NCBI GenBank assembly: GCA_024734495.1
Contig: JALMQS010000075.1
Location: 9,471,313 to 9,535,312, forward strand
Reading direction: 5' to 3'
Source: Forficula auricularia
Lineage: Eukaryota > Arthropoda > Insecta > Dermaptera > Forficulidae
Length of the DNA: 64,000 bases
In this document: piece after piece, positions 32,949 through 41,968 of the stretch
Layout: each line of letters opens with the position of its first letter
Numbering within the stretch: position 1 is the first letter of the stretch
Program-made: the position numbers and the translations under genes
Notes under the pieces: generated by a model
Told to the model about the DNA's origin: nothing
Databases searched by the model: none
Seen by the model: the letters and a program-made list of their open reading frames with translations, nothing else

Positions 32949-35755
32949 CTTCTTCTTCGAAGTCGCATTCTTCTTTTGCAGAAGTTACGTGACCCTACTG
33001 GACTCCACACGCCCACAGATTTTATTTGGCGGATCACTGCTCCCTCCATTTGGAACGATTGCGGGCCACCGTCGAAGCACCCCTGGACCTGGCGCCGGGC
33101 CCTCTCTCTTATTTGGTCGGTCCATCTCGGCCGGAGATTCGCCCCTTCTCCCGTGAACCCTCGCTCTTTCCCTGGATTCTACGATCCGCCCAGCCCATCA
33201 CTGGCACGAGTAAGATGGCTTCCAAGTAACTCTCATGACTCTTGTGAGCACAATAGTTGACGAGACGCTGGTCAGCCCGCGCTTACGCTTAAGAATCGAG
33301 ACGTTTGTTCGCCGCGCTGTCCAGGGAATACGTAACATTCGCCTCCAGCACCATAGCTCGAAGCATCAATTTTTCTGCGGTTGACCTCCTTCACTGTCCA
33401 TGTTTCTGACGCATACAACATGACAGGAAAGACCAGTGATTTAACTATTAGTTTTTTAGTAAAGTTGATAGTTAGGCTGTTATCCCTGCCGGAGTTTTTT
33501 AGTTTCGTCGTCACGGATCTCCCCATCTGAACGCGCCTGTTGATTTCATCGTCACATCCGCCCTTGTTGGTTATCATGGACCCAAGATATATGAAGTGAT
33601 CGACCACATCGTAACCATCGATTCTTCTAATGTTGGACATGCTTGTTATTCGCTCGGCCGATAATCATGATCTTAGTTTTGGTATGATTTTATCTCCAGC
33701 CCATACTCTCTGCTTACTTTTTCAAGTCTCCCAAGGAGATGGACTAATTCTTCTTCCGAGTTTGCAGAAGCAGGGCTGTATCATCTGCATATCTCAAGTT
33801 AGTCAACTTCAAAGCACCCCCCACAGGAGACGCCTACCATTCCATCCCTCCAAGACCTTCCGCAATGACATATGCTCCATATATGTTGAAGAGAGTAGGC
33901 GACAAAACACACCCCCGGACGCACCCCTCTGCCTGTGCTAAACTCGCTCTGACAAACTGCTTTCGATCCGAACCACACCAGAGTTGTTGTCGTATAGACT
34001 CTTTATTAATAAAATCAGATGTTGTGGGACCCCCGTTTTCCCCTAAAATCTCCCAAAAGTTTTTGGCCATTGAAGGCTGTCAAATGCTTTGCAGCAATCT
34101 ACAAAGCAAAAAACCAAAACTGGCATATAGAACTCCCTTGCTTTTTTCAATTATGAGTCTTATGTTCAATGTTTGTTCGCGAGTTCCTTTGCCGCTGCCG
34201 AAGGCCACGTCTGGTTAGGTGGGGTTTGCACTAATCAGCGTGGTACCAAGCCTTTCATGGATGACAATGAGCAACATTCTGTTGCTTGCATGAGGTCATA
34301 TCAGAGCAATAAGCCTGTAATTATCACAAATGTTTTTGGGTCCTTTCGTGTATGTGGGGACTAAAACCGGAACTCACCCAGTCGTCCGGCCATTTTCCAG
34401 TTTCCCACACCCTGCCTGCAAATATCACTAATTCTTGATGTTCCTCTGTCTCCCATATTTTTCAGTATCACCTGCTGTAATTTGATCTCTTCCTGGAGGT
34501 TTGCAGTTTTATTCAATTGATCCATTGCATGGGTTACTGCTGATCTTAAAATACCGGGCTTCTATCAAAAAAAGGTGTGTGTTGTGACGGGTAAATCTCT
34601 CCTTGATATAATGATTTCACAGCAGTCCCTCCATGTTTTACACGCACCCCACGAGTTGAGTCTCGCCAAACTTCCGACTGAAGTGAAGCTCCCAAGATCT
34701 GGAGCTAAACTTCACGAGTGATTATTTTCAATGTCTTGAAAAGATCTTTAGAGTTGTTATGCTCAGCATGCTTTTGAGCGTTTGAACATAATTCTTTATA
34801 GTAGCTATTTTTATCTCTTCGACATGCTGCTTGAATTTTCTTGTTTCATTTGTGTGATCACGAATCCCTTCTTTCCGTTCAGATTTTAAAAGGCGCCTTT
34901 CTTCGATCAGCAGCATTGTTTCATCAGTAATCCAAGAATTTCTTTTCGTTTTATTTGATTTTATGTCTACCGCACTTTTTAATAAGATCTTTTGTTGTTG
35001 TCCAGATCTCATTAGCAGAAGATATAATATTATGGTTATGCCTGCAGGGGTTTGTTGCAAGTTATTTTTCTTAAGGAATTTCTTCGGGGTTGGATATCTT
35101 GAATTTTGCAGAAATACTTTGGATGTTGCATTTTTAATTTCAGACAAAACTCTCCCACAAGCAGTTGATGGTGCGGAACCACATTCCTTCCGCGCCTGGA
35201 AACGTTTTTACATTGCGCATCGAAGACCTCCATCTCGTTCTTATGAGAATGTAATCAATTTGATTGCGATGGCATCCATTAGGGGATACCCAAGTGTAAA
35301 GGCGGCGTTCATGATGCTGGAATGTTGTATTCGTAATCGAAGAAGTTTTATCCAGACAATTCAGATGATCTTGCCTCATTCATTTCTCTCTCCAAGACCG
35401 TATTTCCCTACAACATTCCTTATGAACATACTAATTGATTGATCCTACTTTGGCGACTCCAAAATCTTGCAGTTATTTCGCAATCTCCCAGTCTGGTATG
35501 CTGTGAATGACAGACTCCAGCTCATTGTAGAATTCATTTATTACCTCCTCCTCAGCAGCAGCAGTGGGAGCATGATCTGTATAATATTTAAAATGAAAGG
35601 TGTTGTTATTAGTATCTCAACAACAAAATGATCCGGCTGTTTATAGGTCTATATGAAATCGCATTTAGATAGTGCTTGGTCCACCACGATAGCGACGCCA
35701 TTCTCGACAGAGTGTCCTCTCCCAACGAGACCCGCCCGATTGCTGAAATGTCACT
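32949..35755 (-). mobile_element. RTE-like LINE insertion (2.8 kb) with 11-bp TSD
   Basis: TTTCGTCGTTT is present at 32938-32948 and 35756-35766, so the boundaries are exact. The minus-strand 3' end is a GAAGAAGAAG tail, as in RTE-clade elements that end in short tandem repeats. The element is 5'-truncated or close to full length: endonuclease sequence begins by about 35740. No promoter or second ORF is visible. Confidence 0.8.
33272..35740 (-). pseudogene. Degenerate RTE-like ORF2 (endonuclease and reverse transcriptase)
   Basis: Reading down the minus strand in broken frames: end of an APE-type endonuclease (R-R-L-Y-T-W-V-S-P-N-G-C-H-R-N-Q-I-D-Y near 35310-35250, then H-H-Q-L-L-V near 35170); a linker with S-W-I-T-D-E-T near 34930; RT motif A (C-K-A-F-D-S) at about 34100-34075; R-G-C-V-L-S-P-T-L-F-N-I-Y-G near 33900; catalytic Y-A-D-D at 33791-33780; and the post-RT region 33640-33272 with Y-L-G-S-M-I, L-Y-A-S-E-T-W-T and R-R-K-I-D-A. 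This is the usual domain order of RTE/BovB-like LINEs. At least six frameshifts or stops make it inactive. Confidence 0.8.
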
Positions 35756-36111
35756 TTTCGTCGTTTAGTTGTAACTAAATTAGATCATTATTTTATACCA
35801 TTTAGTGCATTTTATTTGATTTTTGAGTTCTTAATATCTTATTTGTTGCATTTAATTTTTTTGAAGTCGGTTTTTTATTTTTTTTATAAAAATTATTATT
35901 ATTTTTATTTAATAACGGTGTAGGTGACAAAGTATCATTTTTACGCACTTTTTATACCCAATGCGTTTTCCAAGGCAATAAAGATAAAACTGTGGAAAAA
36001 TTCTTCAAAATCTATTCTTTCTTTGTCAATGGAAATAAGAAGAAATTTAATATCTCAAGTATTTTGGAACATATACGCTACCTAACTCTCTGAATTTTAA
36101 TTTATTTTTTC

Positions 36112-36225
36112 TGAAGCTGAAAGTGTGAAGTTGAAATAAATATGGACAAAATGCTATTCTTTCTGTTCTGTCTTATTTTTGTAAGAGGCGTCTTCTCAGA
36201 GGCCTACTAAACAAAATACCAGTCC
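36112..36225 (+). repeat. Dispersed 3'-end-like repeat (partner of 27836-27942)
   Basis: CTGAAGCTGAAAGTGTGAAG to GGCCTACTAAACAAAATA. Followed by CCGACTCGCACTT, a word also seen near 21391 and 465. Confidence 0.5.
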
Positions 36226-36244
36226 GACTCGCACTTATTGTTTT

Positions 36245-36895
36245 TATGTTTAAACTTTGGTGGTCAAGATGCAGCGCGCAAGCTTGGTCTCCTTGCGGCG
36301 CAAGCTTGGTCTCCTATTTAGGTCTAGACGCTGTTATACTCCCAGTCAACTTCTTATGCTGTATAAGGCTCAAATTCGTCTCTGTCTCGAATATGGGTCT
36401 CATCTGCGTAGGGTGCCTCCAAGCATTCTCTTGCTACACTGGATGCAATTCAGAAGCGAGCAATTAAACTAATAGGAGAACCGGTTCTAACCAACTCACT
36501 GACTCCCTGGCTCACCGAAGAACTGCTTCTGCTCTTTCCCTGTACTACAGATACTATCACGGTGTCTGTTCAGTCAGGCTGAAATCAATTATCCCCCCTA
36601 ATGCCCTCTTTACGCGAACACGCGTTTTTAACGCTCAGCACTCCCTTCGCTGTCAAATCGGATAAAAGTCGAACAAGCGCTTTCGCCAACTCTTTTATCC
36701 CTTTGACCTCCAGAGACTGGAACTCGCTCCCTGCCACCACCTTTCCCGCGACTTATAACCTTCAGCTATTTAAGACCCGTATCCACAGATACCTTCGACC
36801 CCCCGCCCAACCCGCAAAATTCTTTCTTCTTCTTTTCACGATGGAGGCCAACGCCAGGCCTTTAGGGGGTTGCACCTTTTTGGTGTAATCCTTCT
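36245..36895 (+). pseudogene. LINE ORF2 C-terminal fragment (Jockey/CR1-superfamily), frameshifted
   Basis: The first frame (36257-36472) holds the post-RT block L-F-R-S-R-R-C-Y-T-P-S-Q-L, L-Y-K-A-Q-I-R-L-C-L-E-Y-G-S-H. After a frame change, 36601-36888 holds F-A-N-S-F-I-P-L-T-S-R-D-W-N-S-L-P, F-P-A-T-Y-N-L-Q-L-F-K and ends G-G-C-T-F-L-V. These are familiar C-terminal signatures of an abundant insect LINE family. The same 3' end recurs at 57203-57420, 61630-61760 and 62852-63058. Catalytic domains are missing. Confidence 0.75.
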
Positions 36896-37154
36896 CTCAT
36901 CATTATCATAAAAAGAGATGATATGGTGTTGTGCGCGCCACTCAGAGTATTCTTTCCTTAATAATGAATACAATTATTTTAAGGCTAATATTTTTAGCAG
37001 CCGGCTTACCTTTTGATCCTCGAACGTGACTTTTGACAATAGGAAAGTGGACTTTACATTTTCCACGTTCTCAATAAATTTAAAGTAATTTGTCATTTTT
37101 GGGTTAATAATTAAGTTCTGTCAGATTGCTTTTAACGCCAGATGTCAATAATAA
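36896..37154. other. No gene seen
   Basis: Includes the LINE 3' tail (CATAAAAAGAG at about 36908) and unassigned sequence. Confidence 0.4.
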
Positions 37155-37595
37155 TGTTATGTATATTCATTGGGTTTTCTCCGAATTTGCCTGAAAATAT
37201 CCCATAAAAATAATTTCTAAAAAAATAGGCGGGCTCAATATTTTAAAACGCCCTGCTAATTAAGAATTAAACCAATAGGAAGTTTTTGGGAAATTTCCAT
37301 TCAAAAAGTCAGGCAATTTTCAGAGACAAGCAGGCAAGCTTTAAGACAGTTGAGTTGAGTCAGTTCTCTGAGAGACGACAGTTGCCAGTTGGAACATGAG
37401 AATCAGTTGTGAGATACAAGTTTAAGCTCTCCAGCCTTCAGCCAGGAGAAATCATCAAGACTAAAAACAGGTCAAATCGCTTGGGCTACGTTACCAGACC
37501 ATTTTCTTCGAACTCTTCGAGATAAAAATATACAAATCGTCAACCTTTCTCTGGTCAAGAAGGGTTGCAAACAAAAATCAAATATTGTCGTAACA
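37155..37595 (+). repeat. Possible long terminal repeat of an LTR retrotransposon
   Basis: The segment starts TGTTATG and ends CGTAACA, so it has the TG...CA ends and a 5-base inverted TGTTA/TAACA expected of an LTR. One base later lies TGGTAGGATCC, which has the TGG that primer-binding sites start with. A TATA-like CCCATAAAAATAA is near 37201. No second LTR, no 4-6 bp duplication and no gag-pol frame were found, so this could equally be chance. Confidence 0.3.
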
Positions 37596-38277
37596 ATGGT
37601 AGGATCCCTCCAACGCAAAAATTAGTTTTAATTTTCTAGTTTTTCACGAGATTTTAAACTTCTATTTCATAAGTGGTTAACTAATATTAGTTATTTTTTA
37701 ATGCCACTATCATTTTACTATTACCTTAAAAATTTTAAAACACCTTCTATCTATAAGCTCTATGTCTTCGATTGATTGATTAGGGTAAATATACATTTTC
37801 ATCAAGGAGGATTCAATAGGAAAAAACTCTTTCAGGCGATCAACAGTTTTATCCTTTATTTATTATATTAATGAACCATCAAGTCACACAAGCACGAAGC
37901 GTGAAAATGACATTTTTACGAGCGGTTAAATTATAGTATTTATTGATTTATTAGACTTGATCGACCGTAATGTTTTTAATTGATGAGAGAGATAACGTGT
38001 TTTCGGTAAAATAATTCACAATTTAATCATTTCGGATTGGAGAGCATCATTATTTTATTTCATATCTGTAAAGCTAGGAAAGTAACTATCCAGACAAACA
38101 GACACAGGAACTAAGATAAATAAAAAGCATTAACTAATAATTTAATTTTTGCCATCCATTCGCGGATAACCCGCAAAATAGTCAAAAATGATATAAATTA
38201 ACACAAGAATGCTTTTTAAAAATGTTTATTCATAGTAGAAGCAGGTTTAAAAATTTATTATTTTACAAGTTAAACAT
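37596..38277. other. No gene seen
   Basis: AT-rich, no supported feature. Confidence 0.5.
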
Positions 38278-38290
38278 AACGTCGCCTTAG

Positions 38291-38465
38291 GCCCGGTTGT
38301 ATGTCGCAAAGTAAATGCTTTTTACCACTAACCAAGGTAGATGGTAAATGGAGCCACTGGGATGGCCAATCAGATGACAGGCACATTCAGTGCCATCCCA
38401 GTGGCTCCATTTACCATCTACCTTGGTTAGTGGTAAACGCTACTTTGCAGACATACAACCGGACC
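38291..38465. mobile_element. Palindromic MITE (GGTTGTATGTCGCAAAG ends), near-perfect hairpin
   Basis: The two ~80-base halves are inverted copies over the blocks GATGGTAAATGGAGCCACTG and its inverse, with a short centre near 38385. Confidence 0.8.
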
Positions 38466-38701
38466 TTAGAGTGCAAACCTGCTAACTCCATCTTTTATCA
38501 TATATGACATTTAATACCGTTCGAAAGAAGAAGAGATGCAGCATCGTCCAAGTAAAATTACTACTTAAAATTACGATCGTTAGTTGTAGAAAAAAAATGT
38601 GAAAAATAGTTTATTTCCATAACAACAATATTAAATTTTTATTTGTTTTTTCTCTGCCCTGTAAAGTTTCCTTGTTGTGAGTTAGCAGGTTTACACTCTA
38701 A

Positions 38702-38898
38702 GGGCCAGTTGTATGTCGGTTGGTAAACTCTTTTTAAACTTTGGCAAAGGGTAAAACCTTAAAATTCACCTTGTGCCTGCTGGGATGACCAATCAAATGA
38801 CAGGCACTTTCATCTGATTGGCCATCCCAGTCCCTCCATTTGCCATCTACCCTTTGTTACTTTTAAAAATAATTTACTTTGCGACATACAACCGGCCC
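38702..38898. mobile_element. Palindromic MITE, second and more diverged copy
   Basis: Same ends (GGCCAGTTGTATGTCG and, reversed, AGGGCCGGTTGTATGTCGC) and the central GATGACCAATC...GATTGGCCATC block. Confidence 0.75.
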
Positions 38899-39047
38899 TG
38901 AGACGACGATATGGGTATTTGTTCAAATAGTTAGATAATTTTTAAAGTTTATTTTTGCACAAAATAATCCGTCAGCTGTTTTTGTTGTTTCGAGATAAAA
39001 CACCTCTTCTTCTCTTGAGATTGACTGCGGATAAACGAGAGTTTACT

Positions 39048-39476
39048 ATATATGTTGCAGTAAAAACCCGTTTTTAGTAATAACGGGTTCTTACTAGTTA
39101 AAACGCGTTTCACTGAATACCTTTGTGGCAATTAGAATTTACTGATGTTGGTTGAGTTTGGTTCAAAGGTCTAGAATCTTCATTTTTGACCTTCCGCCTC
39201 ATTTTGGATTGTTTCTTTTCAAAAATTTTTTAAACGAAAATGTCAAAAATTACATCCTCTACAACTTTGCTTTTAATTTTTGACATTTTCGTTTAAAAAC
39301 TTTTGAAAATAAACACCCAAAATTAGGCGGAAGTTCATAAATGAAGATTTTAGACCTTTGAACCAAACCCAACCAACATCTGTAAATTCTAGTTTCCACA
39401 AAGGTATTCAGTGAAACGCCTTTTAACTAGTAGGAACCCGTTCTTACTATAAAACGGGTTTTTGTCCAACATATAC
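39048..39476. repeat. 0.43 kb foldback made of head-to-head ~118-bp-module copies
   Basis: Arms are inverted over nearly all their length (AAAACCCG and CGGGTTTT near the ends, TTCAGTGAAACGC-type blocks, TTTTTGACATTTTCGTTTAAA at the centre). They include TTGGTTGAGTTTGG, the word found in the ACTTTACC elements and one Helitron. Confidence 0.75.
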
Positions 39477-40519
39477 ATGTATATATAAATTTATTTGTTT
39501 GAGATTATAGTTTCGAAGCTTTGACCACAGTCTTTTAGTTAGAACAATTTTATCTGTTATTCCTCATGGGTTTAATTACCCGATTGGATATAGAAAAATT
39601 TGTTTTGTTGCTATATAGCAAGCTAGCCACATACAAAACGAGCTACAATGCCAAATAAATAAATTATATAGATATATATACCGGGTGAGTTTTTTTATCT
39701 TGAGACAGTCTTATAACTCAACAGTGCAAAAAAAGTTTCAAATAAAAGTTTATTTATATCAGGGGGAAACTAAACTAGACTATTGTTTGTTGACCTAGAA
39801 CAAGCTTTCAAGGGTATTTTAAGGTCAACTTCTGTTTTTTAAATGGAAACCTATATTTTTCTTTACATTGCCTAAATTTACTAAAAAAAGGTGAACAACT
39901 TTCATTAGAACTATTTTTTTATACGACATCAAATAAACAAAATATTAAATCAATTAGATCTTAAAAAAATCCAAATAATAATTATTTTTAACAATTATTC
40001 AACTTAATTATCAAATAATAATGATTAAATATTTAATTATTAAATAAATAATTTAATAATAAATAATAATTGAACAATTTTGCGACACTAAACACATCTG
40101 TTAAAATAATTATTAAGATTTTTTGAGATCTAATTGATTCATGTATTTTGTTTATTTGATGTCGAATAAAAAATAGTTCTTATGAAAGTTGTTCAGTTTT
40201 TTTTTTGTAGAATATGGTGGCGCAAAGAAAAAAAATTACAGGGTTCCATTTAAAAAACACAATTTGATCTTAAAATACCCGTGAAAGCTTGTTCTGCGTC
40301 GACAAACAATAGCCTAGTTTAGTTTCCCCCGAGGGGTGAACCGCGACCTAATATGCTGTACACCTACTTCCACTTGTACTTCCAAATATTTCCAAGTACC
40401 TACTTCCAAATATTTCCAAGTACTTCCAAATATTTCCAAGTACTTCCAAATATTTCCAAGTACATAATTCCAAATATTTCCAAGGACTTCCAAATATTTC
40501 CAAGTACTTAAGTGGATAT

Positions 40520-40726
40520 TGATGAGGCAGTCCAAAAAAGAAGAAGATAATTTACACTATCTTTTTATTCATAAAACCGACGTTTCGGAGGCTATTCCTC
40601 CTTCTTGAGGGTTTTGAAAAGTCAGTGAAGAACCCTGAAGAAGGAGGGAATAGCCTCCGAAACGTCGGTTTTATGAATAAAAAGATAGTGTAAATTATCT
40701 TCTTCTTTTTTTGGACTGCCTCATCA
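40520..40726. mobile_element. 207-bp foldback with hammerhead-like core, intron-less version
   Basis: Ends TGATGAGGCAGTCC and its inverse. Both arms contain the CTGAAGA-hairpin-GAAACGTC motif (CTCAAGA in the minus arm). The 17-base centre, read on the minus strand, is the CTTCACTGACTTTTCAA seen just before the putative intron at 9307, joined directly to the ACCCT that follows that intron. Confidence 0.75.
40631..40670 (+). ncRNA. Hammerhead-like motif, best-preserved copy
   Basis: AACC (40631-40634) pairs with GGTT (40667-40670) as helix I. CTGAAGA is at 40635-40641, one unpaired A, helix II GGAGG/CCTCC (40643-40647 with 40654-40658), then GAAACGTC at 40659-40666. The palindromic ACGT (40662-40665) cannot close on itself, but two molecules or the two arms could pair there. 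Canonical hammerheads lack the extra base before helix II. Confidence 0.45.
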
Positions 40727-40864
40727 GGTGTACACCTACTTCCAATCGCGGATCACCCCTCGGTTTCCCCCTAGAAATAAATAAACTTTTATTTGAAACT
40801 TTTTTCCATATAATGCATTGTTTTTGAGTTATAAGACTCTCTCAAAATAAAAAAACTCACCTGG

Positions 40865-41766
40865 TATATGTTTATTTGGATCAAGCAGAGAGAAAACCTC
40901 ATTGGTTTCTCATTGAAATTTAGTCAGGTTTTAGTTAGAATTGAATTCATTTTAAGATGAAGAATCTCAAGTTAATGATTCAACAAACATCCTCGCCGGA
41001 CCACCAGAAATCCCCCACGTACCACTAGTGGTAGCCATACCTCTCGTTTAGAGGCCTTGCCCTAGAACAAATTTCTTGTTGTTTTTCCCTTAAATGGCTC
41101 TTAATTAAGAGAAACCCCAGCAGTTGAACTATCTGGGTGTGTAGTGCAATGTGGAGTGTGAGTTGGGGGATGCGTGTCGTGTCTAGGGGGCGTTAGCGTC
41201 GATCCCGGCGCCCTCAGGTCTGGTCGATTCCCGGCCAACTGCAGACTGCAGGGGACGGACTCTGCTGCACAATCCACCCCCGCTCATTCGTCTTGCCCTG
41301 CTCTCTGCTTGATTGCCAATTTATTTTTCATTCATTTTATATTTTTCAATGTAGAAAATCTAATTATGCTTAATATGTTTACAATTCATAAATCTCAATT
41401 GTGCATGTTAAGTAACAATATTAACATTTCATTGTCGAATTATTTAAATATCCACCCTCCAGGTTTCTTTTGGTAGATTATTAATTTTCTTATTAAATAT
41501 TTTTTTTTCTAAGCCCTGATGATATTTTAACGATATTCTGGGACCTGTGCGCCACCGTCGACCTTTGGGAAGGCTAACACCGTAATAATGCAAAATGTAT
41601 AATATACCATCAGGGAATAATTTTAAACAAAACACTTTCTGAAACCGAATAAATGAAGGGAAAATCTCGTAATATTATTTTAATTGAAGCTTATCAAACG
41701 AGTATTGTCATTCAGTGTTAAACACGCAGAGGAAGGGCAAACAATTGACTTGAGATTTTTATTTCG
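40865..41766. other. No gene seen
   Basis: Moderately GC-rich around 41130-41300 (CCCGGCGCCCTCAGG etc.), otherwise AT-rich. No supported ORF. Confidence 0.4.
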
Positions 41767-41968
41767 ATATTTATAAAAACTCTATATTTTATTTATTTAT
41801 TTATTTATTTATTTATTTCAACGGCATGTGCCTTTAAAAACATTACAAAAAGTAATACAAAGAAACACTACTTAGTAAAAAGTAGAGAAAAAAACAATAA
41901 TGTTAAACATACAAATACTAAACAACAATACAGAGTAAATCAGATATAATAATTATGATAGTGAGTAT

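Larger units (their letters stand above)
32575..35895 (+). mobile_element. ACCGACTTC-family element, copy 3, interrupted by a LINE
   Basis: Starts within the end of the 5' segment (CCCTCGACGCTTTCTCTACG), then the foldback: left arm from about 32690, spacer about 32840-32910, right arm from 32910. The right arm is cut at 32948 and resumes at 35756. An 11-base duplication, TTTCGTCGTTT, flanks the insert. Confidence 0.8.
38278..38902. repeat. Palindrome built from two inverted palindromic MITEs
   Basis: MITEs at 38291-38465 and 38702-38898 are themselves palindromes. Between them an inverted pair (CCTTAGAGTGCAAACCTGCT near 38463 and AGCAGGTTTACACTCTAAGG near 38684) brackets a ~190-base centre. 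Outside, ACGTCGCCTTAGG and CCCTGAGACGACG continue the inversion. Confidence 0.75.
40330..40762. mobile_element. GAGGGG palindromic MITE, copy 3, itself interrupted
   Basis: CGAGGGGTGAACCGCGACC and its inverse; perfect 8-bp duplication GTTTCCCC at 40322-40329 and 40763-40770. The interior has a CCAAATATTTCCAAGTACTT minisatellite (40380-40508) and the element at 40520-40726. Confidence 0.85.
39681..40864. mobile_element. Outer foldback of a three-level nest
   Basis: Ends CCGGGTGAGTTTTTTTATC and (reversed) CCAGGTGAGTTTTTTTATT, flanked by TA, suggesting a Tc1/mariner-type MITE. The arms run 39681-39990 and about 40140-40329 plus 40771-40864; the right arm is split by the GAGGGG MITE. Confidence 0.75.

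Noticed and set aside
32878..35442. Plus-strand frames across 32.9-35.4 kb
   Set aside because: Shadows of the minus-strand RTE-like LINE.
39027..39052. Second pogo-like MITE
   Set aside because: Only one end (GGATAAACGAGAGTTTACTA) is visible, with no matching partner.
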